Shown here piece after piece: positions 42,946 to 51,859 of a stretch of DNA of 64,000 nt. Each line of letters begins with the position of its first letter. Within the stretch, counting starts at the first letter, position 1. Position numbers and translations under genes: made by a program. Source of the DNA: Alphaproteobacteria bacterium (GTDB lineage: Bacteria; Pseudomonadota; Alphaproteobacteria; Micropepsales; Micropepsaceae); NCBI GenBank assembly GCA_025350465.1, contig JANXXU010000048.1:62001-126000 (forward strand), given 5' to 3'. The notes under the pieces are model-generated. The model worked only from the letters and a program-made list of their open reading frames with translations, did not search any database and was not told the origin of the DNA.

Positions 42946-43230
42946 ATGTGCAGAAATATTCGGACACTCTTCAATTTCGATCCGCCGGCCAGCGACGAGG
43001 AGATCAAAGCGGCGTCGCTGCAATTCGTGCGCAAGCTCAGCGGCTTCAACGCGCCGTCGAAGGCCAACGAAGACGCATTCAACCGCGCCGTCGATGAGAC
43101 CTTTCAAGTCGCCCGCCGTCTCGTCGACTCTTTGGTGACGAACCAGCCGGCGCGCGATCGCATCATCGAGGCTGCCAAGGCGCGGGCCCGCACCGCGCAA
43201 CGCTTCGGCCGTCCGGCGAGAGCGGACTAA
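42946..43230 (+). CDS. DUF2277-type small protein
   Basis: A 94-residue protein beginning MCRNIRTLFNFDPPASDEEIKAASLQFVRKLSGF, the DUF2277 signature, in which MCRNI(R/K)xLxNFxPP is almost invariant. The rest is helical with an Arg/Ala-rich end. Function is unknown; the conserved Cys and acidic stretch have suggested metal or nucleic-acid links, without proof. It is followed by a decayed deacetylase gene. Confidence 0.88.
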   Translation: MCRNIRTLFNFDPPASDEEIKAASLQFVRKLSGFNAPSKANEDAFNRAVDETFQVARRLVDSLVTNQPARDRIIEAAKARARTAQRFGRPARAD

Positions 43231-43308
43231 GTCACGGGAAAAATGCTCCAGCTGTAAGGCCGACCGATGAGCTAGAGGCCACGCGTATCATCGATGCGTT
43301 CGCAGGCC

Positions 43309-43525
43309 CGTGACCGACAAACACCTCGAACCGTGGCAATGGCCGGAGGAGCATTGGCGCAGCGTCGTCAATCAGGTCCGTGCCGGGCGGCGCGCGGTGC
43401 GCCATTGCCCTGTCGTTCGACTCCGATCACGAGACGAACGAGTTGCGTGACGGAGGAAAATCGATCGGGCGTCTTTCATGGGGTCAGTACGGTCCGCGCG
43501 TCGGCGTCCCGCGCATCGCACTATG
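43309..43525 (+). pseudogene. Truncated, frameshifted polysaccharide deacetylase gene
   Basis: From GTG 43309 one frame encodes TDKHLEPWQWPEEHWRSVV and NQVRAGR, the N terminus of a common polysaccharide deacetylase type. From about 43397 the plus-one frame continues the protein: CAIALSFDSDHETNELRDGG, then KSIGRLSWGQYGPRVGVPRI, including the catalytic SFDSDHET region. About a dozen residues between the two parts are missing. After GVPRI the frame ends at 43523-43525, so about 200 C-terminal residues are gone. The 3' end abuts the stop of the outer-membrane protein gene on the other strand. Confidence 0.7.
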
Positions 43526-43530
43526 AGGGA

Positions 43531-44085
43531 TCAGTTCAGGACGAAGTCGAAGCGGAGCGTCAGGCTTTGCGCGTCGGCTTCATTGGGGAGCGGCTGAGCG
43601 CCCATCAGAGGGTCGATCGTCGCCGCGTAGCGGTACTCGAGCCCCAGCGCCATCGCAGGCGTGAAGCTGTATGTCAGACCAGCCATGCCCTCATAAGCGT
43701 AGTCGCGCTTCAGACCGGCCTTTGAATATTCGTCGATCCCGAGATTGAGTTGGCCGAAACCGCCGCCGACATAGGTGCCCAAATCCCAGTCCGTCATGTA
43801 AGCATAGTAACCGTTCGCCATGACGGAACCGGCGTTGCGACTTAACAGCGGAACCTGCAGCCCCGCGACCACCGGACCGACACCGCTATCGGCAATCAAG
43901 CCCGACTGCACGCCGACAAAGAAACCTTGCTTCTGTTGTCGAACCTCGTCGGCCTTGGCCGACGGGATGCCCCAGCCGAGTGCGACGTCGAGGAAGCTCC
44001 GCGATGCCACCTGGTCGGCGCAAGCAACCGCCGGCGCCAAGACGGCACCTGCTGTGGCTATGGCAATGACGACCGACAAACGCAT
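43531..44085 (-). CDS. Outer-membrane beta-barrel-like protein (184 aa)
   Basis: A signal peptide (1-23, ending ACA-D) precedes a sequence of alternating hydrophobic and polar residues typical of a small barrel: GFFVGVQSGLIADSG, GTYVGGGFGQLNLGID, YEGMAGLTYSFTPAMALGLEYRY, and a terminal SLTLRFDFVLN strand ending close to an aromatic residue. It is likely an eight-stranded OmpA/OmpW-size barrel, but no family was assigned. The ATG at 44085 follows TAAGG and is preferred over the GTG at 44109. It is divergent from panB. Confidence 0.7.
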   Translation of the reverse strand: MRLSVVIAIATAGAVLAPAVACADQVASRSFLDVALGWGIPSAKADEVRQQKQGFFVGVQSGLIADSGVGPVVAGLQVPLLSRNAGSVMANGYYAYMTDWDLGTYVGGGFGQLNLGIDEYSKAGLKRDYAYEGMAGLTYSFTPAMALGLEYRYAATIDPLMGAQPLPNEADAQSLTLRFDFVLN

Positions 44086-44310
44086 TCGTTTCAACCTTAC
44101 TCGGCGCACGGGAAAACAGCTGAAATCGTGCTGGTTCCCCTGATGAGCCTGTCCCTAGCGGTAACTATGGATGAGTCCCACCTTCGTGCAATTGTCGCCG
44201 CTAAATATTATCGAGACCTTGCGTTTCAGACACGCCCTGTGGCACCTGTTGCGCCCGCGACACATGATGGAATCGCAGAATTCCGCCGCGCAGCAAGCTC
44301 GGAGCTTCAA

Positions 44311-45138
44311 ATGTCGGCCGTGTCCCAAATACAGCGCCTGACTGTTTCAAAGCTGCGTGCACGCAAGGGTGGCGATCCAATCGTTTGCCTCACTGCTTAC
44401 ACGGCGCCGATCGCGCATTTACTCGATTCTCTGGTCGACGTGATTCTAGTCGGCGACTCCGCCGCGATGGTGGTGCATGGCCACGAAACGACACTGCCGA
44501 TTTCACTCGATCTGATGATTGCTCACGCGCAGGCCGTGGTGCGGGCCTCGAAGAAGGCGCTGGTGGTTCTCGACCTGCCGTTTGGCAGCTACGAGGCAGG
44601 CCCTGAATTTGCGTTTGCCGCCTCAGCGCGCGCGATCAAGGAAGCGGGCGTGGGTGCCATCAAGCTTGAAGGCGGTTGCAGAATGGCCGACACGATCGCG
44701 TTTTTGACCGCTCGCGGCGTACCCGTCATGGCCCATATCGGTCTGTTGCCGCAGGCCATTCAAACCGTTGGCGGCTACAAGACCTCCGGCCGCACGCGCG
44801 AGGAATGGGCGCCGTTGATGGATGACGCCAAGGCCGTGACCGACGCCGGCGCGTTTGCGGTCGTATTGGAAGGAATGGCCGAGCCGTTGGCTGCGGAGAT
44901 TACCAAACTCATCCGCATACCGACGATCGGGATTGGAGCGTCCCCGGCATGCGACGGCCAGATCTTGGTGACGGAAGACCTTTTGGGCCTAAGCGTCTCG
45001 GGTCGCGTCCCGAGCTTCGTCAAACGCTATACCGATCTCAATAAGATCATCGGCGAGGCTGTCGCCAGCTACGCGGCCGACGTGAGGGCCCGCCGCTTTC
45101 CGGCCGCCGAACATACCTACGCCTTGAAACAAACTTGA
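44311..45138 (+). CDS. panB: 3-methyl-2-oxobutanoate hydroxymethyltransferase
   Basis: A 275-residue TIM-barrel enzyme of pantothenate synthesis. Signature blocks are VCLTAYTAPIAHLLDSLVDVILVGDSAAMVVHGHETTLPISLDLMIAHAQAV (metal and ketoisovalerate site), DLPFGSYEAGP, IKLEGG, PVMAHIGLLPQ, VLEGMAEPLAAEIT and TIGIGASPACDGQILVTEDLLG. It transfers a hydroxymethyl group from methylene-tetrahydrofolate to 2-oxoisovalerate. GGAG precedes the ATG at 44311; a longer frame upstream is not family-like. panC is not adjacent. It begins the syntenic block with bamB and der. Confidence 0.96.
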   Translation: MSAVSQIQRLTVSKLRARKGGDPIVCLTAYTAPIAHLLDSLVDVILVGDSAAMVVHGHETTLPISLDLMIAHAQAVVRASKKALVVLDLPFGSYEAGPEFAFAASARAIKEAGVGAIKLEGGCRMADTIAFLTARGVPVMAHIGLLPQAIQTVGGYKTSGRTREEWAPLMDDAKAVTDAGAFAVVLEGMAEPLAAEITKLIRIPTIGIGASPACDGQILVTEDLLGLSVSGRVPSFVKRYTDLNKIIGEAVASYAADVRARRFPAAEHTYALKQT

Positions 45139-45234
45139 TTGCCGGTTGAGCGCATTGCGAGCCCACAGCAACATGGCTAATGTCCCCGCCTCTTTGGAGG
45201 CCGCACCCCAAGTCTGCGGCGGAAAACCTGCCCT

Positions 45235-46035
45235 GTGAGCGACATATTTCAAGAAGTCCAGGAAGAGTATCGCCGCGAGCGGATGGCGAAGCTTTGGACC
45301 AAGTACCGTGTGCCGGTCGTCGGCGCGGCGGCCGCGCTGATCGTCGCCGTCGCCGGCTATCAGGGCTGGGTCTATTGGCAAAACAAAGTGCTCGACGAAT
45401 CGTCGCGTCAGTTCGAAGCGGCCTTGGCGCTGATGGAAAAAGAACATGGGCAGGAGAAGGCAGCCGCGGCCGCCTTTGCCAAGCTCGCCCACGACGGCGC
45501 CGGCGGATACGCCTTCGCGGCGAGACTTCAAGAGGCGGCAGTGCGCGCTTCGGCCGGCGACAGCAAGGCGGCGGTCGCTCTCTACGATCAGATTTCGAAT
45601 GAAGGGGGCGACGTGTTGTTTGCGGACTATGCGCGCGTCCGCGCTGCGCTCTTGCTTGTCGATGCCGCGCCTCTGAGCGAAATCAAGAAGCGTCTCGACT
45701 CCGTCGCCGCCTCGCAGAGTTCCTGGCGCATCGAGGCTGAGGAACTGCTCGGTTATGCCCATTGGCGCGCGGGCGACAAGACCGAAGCGTTGCGCCTGCT
45801 CAACCTGATCAAGAACAACCTGGAAGCGCCGGACGGCGTCAAGCGTCGTGCAACCGAATTGGCCGCGTTGATCGCCGGCGGCATGACTTTAGCCGATTTG
45901 AAGGCCGCACCGACAGTCTCGCTGACCGCGCCGGGCGATCCGCTTGTGCCGAATCTTCCGACCTTTGATTTGCCCCCGGCAAGCCCCACTACGCCGACAA
46001 ATCCCACGACGCCGACGAACACCCCCACGCCCTAA
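45235..46035 (+). CDS. YfgM-like membrane-anchored TPR protein
   Basis: A 266-residue protein with a single membrane helix (about 27-48) after a charged N terminus (DIFQEVQEEYRRERMAKLWTKYR), which matches the tetratricopeptide-like protein placed before bamB in many proteobacteria (YfgM-type, SecYEG ancillary). The periplasmic part (50-215) has TPR-like helices; the C-terminal 45 residues are a Pro/Thr-rich repeat (PTTPTNPTTPTN). It starts at GTG 45235. It precedes bamB by 19 bases and probably shares its transcript and a role in envelope protein assembly. Confidence 0.82.
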   Translation: MSDIFQEVQEEYRRERMAKLWTKYRVPVVGAAAALIVAVAGYQGWVYWQNKVLDESSRQFEAALALMEKEHGQEKAAAAAFAKLAHDGAGGYAFAARLQEAAVRASAGDSKAAVALYDQISNEGGDVLFADYARVRAALLLVDAAPLSEIKKRLDSVAASQSSWRIEAEELLGYAHWRAGDKTEALRLLNLIKNNLEAPDGVKRRATELAALIAGGMTLADLKAAPTVSLTAPGDPLVPNLPTFDLPPASPTTPTNPTTPTNTPTP

Positions 46036-46054
46036 AGCGACGGAACAGGTCCCC

Positions 46055-47410
46055 ATGATCCGCCTTAGTTTCACCCGGCCGCGCTCAACGGTCGTCTTGA
46101 TGGTTCTCTTGTCGAGCGTTTCCCTCGCCGGTTGCGAGACGCTCGATCAATTCATCCAGCCAGGATCGAAGGACCACATCCGAGGCGAGCGCGTCGCCGT
46201 CTTGGCGTCCGATCAATCGATCGAACCCGATCCCAAGCTCAGGGACACACAGGTCGTACTGCCGAAGCCCTTCGTCAATCCGGATTGGCCACAACCCGGC
46301 GGCTATGCCGACAACGCGATGCATCATCTCTCGGCGCCCGGTGATTTGAAGGAGGTCTGGAGCAGCGACGCGGGCAGCGGTTCATCGACGAGCGCGCGCC
46401 TGACCGCGTCGCCCGTCATCGCCGACGGCAAGATATTTACACTCGATGCGGGTGCCAACGTAACGGCGTTCGACGAAAAAACCGGCGGCCAACTCTGGCG
46501 CGTCGATCTGACGCCGGAGGACGAAGACAGCGAGAAGGGCTTCGGCGGCGGCGTCGCCTACGACGCGGGCAAGCTTTACGTCTCGACGGGATTCGGCTTT
46601 GTCGCCTCGCTCGACGCGACGAACGGCAAGCAACTCTGGCGTCGCAACGCGACAGTGCCGTTTCGTGCGGCACCGGTCGTCAACGGCGGGCGCGTGTTCG
46701 TCGCGACGCAGGAAAACCAACTCTTGGCGCTGGCCGCCGATGACGGACGCGTCCTCTGGGATCACCGGGGCATCGCGGAATCGGCAGGCATGCTGGGCTC
46801 AAACAGCGTCGCTGTCGCGGGCGACGTCGTCATCGTTCCCTACACCTCCGGCGAACTCTTTGCGCTACGCGTGCAAAACGGCAAGGCGATCTGGAGCGAC
46901 ACGCTTTCACGGACCGGCAAGCTGACGCCGCTCGCGTCGCTTGCCGACATATCGGGCCGGCCCGTGATCGACCGCGGCCTGGTCTTCGCCAACAGCCATG
47001 CCGGTCGTTTGGTCGCCATCGACATCCGCACCGGCGAGCGCGCCTGGACGATCGACGTGGGCGGCACGCAACGGCCGTGGGTCGCCGGGGACTATGTTTT
47101 CGTGATCACGGACGACGCAAAGATCCTGTGCGTGGCACGCGCCGACGGGCGGGTCCGCTGGTCGACGCAATTGGACGCTTATAGCGATCCGGAGTCGCGC
47201 AGGGGTCCGATCGCGTGGGCGGGACCCGTTTTGGTGTCCGATCGTTTGATCGCCGTTTCGTCCGGGGGCTATGCCGTGTCCGTATCGCCATACACGGGCG
47301 AAGTGATCGGCAGGGTAGACACGCCCGACAAGGCGTTCATTGCGCCGATCGTCGCCGACAACACCGTTTATCTGCTGACGGACAACGCGCGGCTGACGGC
47401 GTTGAGGTAA
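46055..47410 (+). CDS. bamB: Outer membrane assembly lipoprotein BamB
   Basis: The product has 451 residues. The signal peptide ends in lipobox LAGC (Cys about 27). The rest is an eight-bladed PQQ-like beta-propeller with repeated GKIFTLDAGANVTAFDEKTGGQLWR-like blades (for example KLYVSTGFGFVASLDATNGKQLWRR and RVFVATQENQLLALAADDGRVLW). It is an accessory subunit of the BAM complex. The ATG at 46055 is chosen to place the signal peptide at the N terminus. It follows the TPR anchor gene and precedes der, the typical alphaproteobacterial order. Confidence 0.93.
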   Translation: MIRLSFTRPRSTVVLMVLLSSVSLAGCETLDQFIQPGSKDHIRGERVAVLASDQSIEPDPKLRDTQVVLPKPFVNPDWPQPGGYADNAMHHLSAPGDLKEVWSSDAGSGSSTSARLTASPVIADGKIFTLDAGANVTAFDEKTGGQLWRVDLTPEDEDSEKGFGGGVAYDAGKLYVSTGFGFVASLDATNGKQLWRRNATVPFRAAPVVNGGRVFVATQENQLLALAADDGRVLWDHRGIAESAGMLGSNSVAVAGDVVIVPYTSGELFALRVQNGKAIWSDTLSRTGKLTPLASLADISGRPVIDRGLVFANSHAGRLVAIDIRTGERAWTIDVGGTQRPWVAGDYVFVITDDAKILCVARADGRVRWSTQLDAYSDPESRRGPIAWAGPVLVSDRLIAVSSGGYAVSVSPYTGEVIGRVDTPDKAFIAPIVADNTVYLLTDNARLTALR

Positions 47411-47452
47411 GTCCGGCGGGCGGGCGTGCGTGCAGGAGAAAGCGTCGCGCCC

Positions 47453-48865
47453 ATGCCGTTCACCGTTGCGATCGTCGGCCGGCCCAATGTCGGCAAGTCA
47501 ACCCTGTTCAACCGCCTGACGCGCAAGCGCGCGGCGATCGTCGATGACACGCCGGGCGTCACGCGCGACTGGCGCGAGGGCAAAGCCCAGCTGATGAACC
47601 TGGCATTTCGCGTGCTGGACACCGCCGGCTTGGACGACGCCAAAGTGTCCTCGCTCGGCGAACGCATCCAGGCCCAGACGCGCTCGGCGATCGAGAACGC
47701 CGATGCTGTCGTGTTCTTGATCGACGCGCGCGAGGGGCTGACGCCGCATGACCGCGAAGCCGCGCGACTCTTGCGCAAGACCGAGAAGCCGGTGCTGCTC
47801 GCCGCCAACAAGTGCGACACCAGCGTAGGCATAGCCAGTCTCGACGAGGCGTTTGCCCTCGGTTTCGGCGAGCCGATCGCATTGTCGGCGACGCACGGGA
47901 CGGGGCTCGATGCGCTTTACGACGCGCTTCTGCCGTTCGCGCCGGATGATGCGATCTCTAAGAACGATGACGAAGCGCCGCGTGAAAAACGCCTGACGAT
48001 TGCGATCACCGGCCGGCCGAACGCGGGCAAGTCGACGCTGCTCAATCGCTTGTTGGGCAAAGATCGCTCGATCACCGGGCCGGAAGCAGGAATTACGCGC
48101 GACGCGGTCGCCGCCGATTGGGAGTGGCAGGGCAGAGCGATGCGTCTGGTGGACACTGCCGGTCTGCGGCGCAAGTCGCGCGTTTCCGAAGATTTGGAGA
48201 AGCTGTCGGTCGCCGATGCCCTCGCCGAAATCGGTATGGCTGAGGTTGTTATCCTCGTGATCGACGCGCTCGCGCCATTTGAGACTCAGGATTTGCAGAT
48301 CGCCGATCTCATCGAGCGTGAGGGCCGCGCAATGGTCATCGCGGTCAACAAATGGGATTTGGTCGAGAACAAGGTGAAGACCCTGCGCACGCTGAAGTCG
48401 CGCATCGACGAGTTGCTGCCGCAGTGGCGGGGCGTCGCGATGGTCGCGCTCTCGGCGTTGGCGGGTGACGGGATCGAACGGCTGATCCCGGCGGTGATTG
48501 CGCAATACGATATCTGGAACAAGCGCGTAGCGACGCACAGGCTCAATCAATGGCTTGAGGCCGCGCTCGAGCGCCACTCGCCGCCCGCGCCGAAGGGACG
48601 GCGGATCCGCATCAAATACATGACGCAGGCGCGCGCGCGGCCGCCGACGTTCGCTATTTTCGCGAACCAGGCTGGCGAATTGCCGGCCGACTACGCGCGC
48701 TATTTGATCAACGGCTTGCGCGACACCTTCGGCTTTCAGGGTGTGCCGATCCGGATGCGCATCAAGGCGCAGGTCAATCCTTACGTGAAGGCCGGCGCAA
48801 AGCGAGGCGACAGCCGCAAGCCGGACAAGCGCGTGAAGCGCCCGGCCGGAAAGCCGAAACGGTGA
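47453..48865 (+). CDS. der: Ribosome-associated GTPase Der (EngA)
   Basis: A 470-residue protein with two tandem GTPase domains. Domain 1 has GRPNVGKST (G1), DTAGL (G3) and NKCD (G4); domain 2 has GRPNAGKST, DTAGLRRKSRV and NKWD. A KH-like domain follows (about 355-440) with KYMTQARARPPTFAIFANQ, and the tail is Lys/Arg-rich. Der acts in 50S subunit maturation. The start at 47453 (MPFTVAIVGRP) is the family start. The gene follows bamB by 42 bases and is probably co-transcribed. Confidence 0.96.
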   Translation: MPFTVAIVGRPNVGKSTLFNRLTRKRAAIVDDTPGVTRDWREGKAQLMNLAFRVLDTAGLDDAKVSSLGERIQAQTRSAIENADAVVFLIDAREGLTPHDREAARLLRKTEKPVLLAANKCDTSVGIASLDEAFALGFGEPIALSATHGTGLDALYDALLPFAPDDAISKNDDEAPREKRLTIAITGRPNAGKSTLLNRLLGKDRSITGPEAGITRDAVAADWEWQGRAMRLVDTAGLRRKSRVSEDLEKLSVADALAEIGMAEVVILVIDALAPFETQDLQIADLIEREGRAMVIAVNKWDLVENKVKTLRTLKSRIDELLPQWRGVAMVALSALAGDGIERLIPAVIAQYDIWNKRVATHRLNQWLEAALERHSPPAPKGRRIRIKYMTQARARPPTFAIFANQAGELPADYARYLINGLRDTFGFQGVPIRMRIKAQVNPYVKAGAKRGDSRKPDKRVKRPAGKPKR

Positions 48866-48920
48866 TCATGCGGTGACGGCGAAAGCGAAAAAGGATGCAG
48901 CGCCGGCGAGCACTGGCTCT

Positions 48921-49655
48921 TCAGCCGATGTGCTCTTGCAGATTGATAATGTCGCCGTTGCGGGTCTCGGATGGCAGCACGAGATCGACAATCGCTGGCG
49001 CGAGGTCTTCGGGGGGTGGCAGAGTTGCGGGATTTTCGCCGGGGAAGGCGTCGCGGCGCATGTTGGTGCGAACGCGGCCCGGGCTTAGTAGATTTGCCCG
49101 CACGGAAGTCGTCGCACATTCGGCAGCGTATGTTTTGACCAGCGCATTGAGCGCCGCCTTCGTCGCTGAATAAATGCCCCAATAGGCTCTGAACCGTTCG
49201 GCCAGTCCCGAAGTCACAAACAACGCGCGGCCGGCGTCCGATTTCTTGAGCAACGGATCGAACGCGCGGATGAGCCGCCAATTCGCGGTGACATTGACGG
49301 CAAATACCTCGGTCCACGTTTTCTCATCGAGATGCGCGAGGGGCGTGAGCTTGCCCAAGACTCCCGCGTTGCCGATCAAGATGTCGAGCTTGCCCCAGCG
49401 CGCCGCGATCGCCTGCGCGAGGCGCGGCAACGCTTCGCCGTCCTTGAGATCGAGCGGCACGAGGGTCGCGCTCGCGCCCATGCGTTTGATTTCGTCGTCA
49501 AGCTCTTCGAGGGCGCCGACGGTGCGCGCCAACGCGATAACATGGGCGCCTCGGCGCGCAAGCTCCAACGCCACTGCGCGCCCGATGCCGCGCGAGGCGC
49601 CGGTGACAAGCGCAACGCGGCCGCTAAGGTCACCGCCGCCGGTGTCCGATGTCAT
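48921..49655 (-). CDS. Short-chain dehydrogenase/reductase
   Basis: A 244-residue classical SDR. The cofactor motif is TGASRGIGRAVALELARRG, NAG appears in ILIGNAGVLG, and the catalytic Tyr/Lys are in YWGIYSATKAALNALVKTYAAE, with the Ser in FVTSGLAE. NADP(H) is likely because a basic residue follows the first glycine motif. It follows purF by nine bases on the same strand, a conserved position in alphaproteobacteria, but the substrate is unknown. Confidence 0.9.
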   Translation of the reverse strand: MTSDTGGGDLSGRVALVTGASRGIGRAVALELARRGAHVIALARTVGALEELDDEIKRMGASATLVPLDLKDGEALPRLAQAIAARWGKLDILIGNAGVLGKLTPLAHLDEKTWTEVFAVNVTANWRLIRAFDPLLKKSDAGRALFVTSGLAERFRAYWGIYSATKAALNALVKTYAAECATTSVRANLLSPGRVRTNMRRDAFPGENPATLPPPEDLAPAIVDLVLPSETRNGDIINLQEHIG

Positions 49656-49664
49656 GATGTCGGC

Positions 49665-51122
49665 TCAGGCTTGAGCGAGCAGCGAAAGCTGGCCTTGCGA
49701 CTCGCCGTCGCGATCGGTCAGGGGCGTCGGATAGTCGCCGGTGAGGCAAGCATCGCAGTAACGCGTCGTCGCGGTTTCGCGCTTCTGCTGGCGCATGGCG
49801 CGATAAAGGCCATTGATCGACACGAAGTTCAGCGAGTCCGCGCCGATCAGGCGGCACATCTCGTCGACCGTATAGTTTGCCGCCAGGAGGTTTTTCTTCT
49901 CCGGCGTATCGACACCGTAGAAACAGGAATCCGTCATCGGCGGGCTGGCGATGCGCATGTGCACTTCGGCGGCGCCGGCGTCGCGGACCATCTTGATGAT
50001 CTTCTTTGACGTCGTGCCGCGGACGATGGAGTCGTCCACTAAAATAACGCGCTTGCCCTTGAGCTGGCCGCGATTGGCGTTGTGTTTCAGCTTCACGCCG
50101 AGGTGACGGATGTGGTCGGCGGGCTCGATGAATGTGCGCCCGACATAGTGATTGCGGATGATGCCGAGCTCGAAGGGCAGGCGTGCCGCCTCGGCATAGC
50201 CTATCGCGGCCGGGACGCCGGAGTCCGGAACGGGCACGACGACATCGGCACTCACAGCCGCTTCGCGCGCCAGTTCGGCGCCGATAGCCTTGCGCACGTC
50301 ATAGACGCTGAGGCCGTCGATCAGGCTGTCGGGTCTGGCGAAGTAGATGTACTCGAATACGCAGAAACGCGGGCGCTGCGGCGGAAACGGTTGGTAGGAC
50401 TGCAAGCCCTCATCTGAGATCACCACCATCTCTCCCGGCTTCACATCGCGCACATATTCCGCGTCGATGATGTCGAGCGCGCAGGTTTCCGACGCGAGTA
50501 CAAAGCAGCCGTCGAGCTTGCCGAGGACGAGCGGGCGAACGCCCAACGGATCGCGCACGCCGATCAGCTTCTTGCGCGTCAGCGCCACCAGCGAATAGGC
50601 GCCTTCGACCTGTTTCAGCGCATCGACCAGGCGATCGACGATGCGCCCCGCCGGGCTCGTCGCCACCAGATGAACGATGCACTCGGTATCCGATGTCGAA
50701 TAGAAGATCGAGCCGTTGCGCACCAGTCGTTGGCGCAAGGCGATCGCGTTCGTCAGATTGCCGTTGTGCGCGACGGCGATGCCGCCGTCGGCGACGTCTG
50801 CAAAGAACGGCTGAATGTTTCGGCGCAGCGACCCGCCGGTCGTCGAGTAACGCACGTGACCGATCGCGGCCGCGCCCACGAGATTTTCGACCGGACCGCC
50901 GACGCTGAAGATGTCGCCGACCAGACCCTCGCGCCGCTCTATGTGGAACTGCTCGCCGTCATAAGTGACGATGCCGGCGGCCTCTTGTCCGCGATGTTGC
51001 AAGGCGTGCAGCCCGAGCGCAGCGAAGGCCGACGCTTGCGGCTTTCCCCAAATGCCAAAGATTCCGCACTCCTCGCGGAGCTTGTCGTCCGCAAGGGGAT
51101 TGCTGGTCAAATCATCCGTCAT
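49665..51122 (-). CDS. purF: Amidophosphoribosyltransferase
   Basis: The 485-residue product has a short propeptide ending before the catalytic C19 in EECGIFGIWG, the class II glutaminase domain (19-255, with HALQHRGQEAAGIV and GHVRYSTTG), and a phosphoribosyltransferase domain with VILVDDSIVRGTTSKKIIKMVRDAGA. It catalyses the first step of purine synthesis, PRPP to phosphoribosylamine. It overlaps the cvpA-type gene by four bases, an operon arrangement that is common in this class. Confidence 0.96.
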   Translation of the reverse strand: MTDDLTSNPLADDKLREECGIFGIWGKPQASAFAALGLHALQHRGQEAAGIVTYDGEQFHIERREGLVGDIFSVGGPVENLVGAAAIGHVRYSTTGGSLRRNIQPFFADVADGGIAVAHNGNLTNAIALRQRLVRNGSIFYSTSDTECIVHLVATSPAGRIVDRLVDALKQVEGAYSLVALTRKKLIGVRDPLGVRPLVLGKLDGCFVLASETCALDIIDAEYVRDVKPGEMVVISDEGLQSYQPFPPQRPRFCVFEYIYFARPDSLIDGLSVYDVRKAIGAELAREAAVSADVVVPVPDSGVPAAIGYAEAARLPFELGIIRNHYVGRTFIEPADHIRHLGVKLKHNANRGQLKGKRVILVDDSIVRGTTSKKIIKMVRDAGAAEVHMRIASPPMTDSCFYGVDTPEKKNLLAANYTVDEMCRLIGADSLNFVSINGLYRAMRQQKRETATTRYCDACLTGDYPTPLTDRDGESQGQLSLLAQA

Positions 51123-51802
51123 TTCGGTTTATTAGCGGAGTGGACGAGCTGATCCAATGCGCGGCGATCACCATCGCCATAGGTCTTGCCCGCGTCCCCA
51201 CTACCTTCATGGCTGTCGTTGCTGACGGTGCTCAAATGGGCCGGTTTGCCGGGCGTTGTTGTTGGATGCTCGTCCGCGACCTGGGCGGTCGCGGTGTCGT
51301 GCGTGTCGTCTTTGTCTTTGTGTTTGCCGCCCAGCGTGCGCAACACGTCGGCGGTGCCTTTGATGACCGGCAAAAGGCGCGCGTTGCGCACCCAGTCGGG
51401 ATGATCCTTTGGCTGCGCCAGCATCGAGAAGACGAGATAAGCGGCGCCGACAAGCACCAACCCGCGCCCGACGCCGAAGACGAAGCCGAGCGAGCGGTCG
51501 AGCGGTCCGATCGGCGAACCCTGCACCGACTCCGAGATGCGGAAGCTCACGAACGAGAGCGGAATGAGCAGGACGAGAAAGAGGCCGACGAGGCTCAACC
51601 CGTAGGCGAGCCAATCCGGGCCGACCAGGGCATGGGCGAGGGGCTTGAGAATCGGCGCAAGAACGACGGCACCGACCGCCGCGACCGCGTAAGCCACGAT
51701 CGACAGCGTCTCGTTGAGAAATCCTCGATAGGTCGCGAAGAGCCCGGACACCAGCAGTATTCCGAGCACAGCAAAATCAACGACGGTCAGCGGAATCTCC
51801 AT
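51119..51802 (-). CDS. CvpA family membrane protein
   Basis: A 227-residue protein. The N-terminal 150 residues contain four membrane helices with the CvpA pattern VVDFAVLGILLVSGLFATYRGFLNETLSIVAYAVAAVGA, RISESVQGSPIGPLDRSLGFVFGVGRGLVLVGAAYLVF. The C-terminal 75 residues are polar, rich in Asp, His, Lys and Thr, and probably disordered. CvpA was named for colicin V production; it is an envelope protein required for stress survival in some bacteria. It is coupled to purF, as in E. coli. Confidence 0.87.
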   Translation of the reverse strand: MEIPLTVVDFAVLGILLVSGLFATYRGFLNETLSIVAYAVAAVGAVVLAPILKPLAHALVGPDWLAYGLSLVGLFLVLLIPLSFVSFRISESVQGSPIGPLDRSLGFVFGVGRGLVLVGAAYLVFSMLAQPKDHPDWVRNARLLPVIKGTADVLRTLGGKHKDKDDTHDTATAQVADEHPTTTPGKPAHLSTVSNDSHEGSGDAGKTYGDGDRRALDQLVHSANKPK

Positions 51803-51859
51803 GGCACGTGAAAGTGTAACACGGCTGTCAAGTGACTGGGTTAATGGCCGTAAACACTT

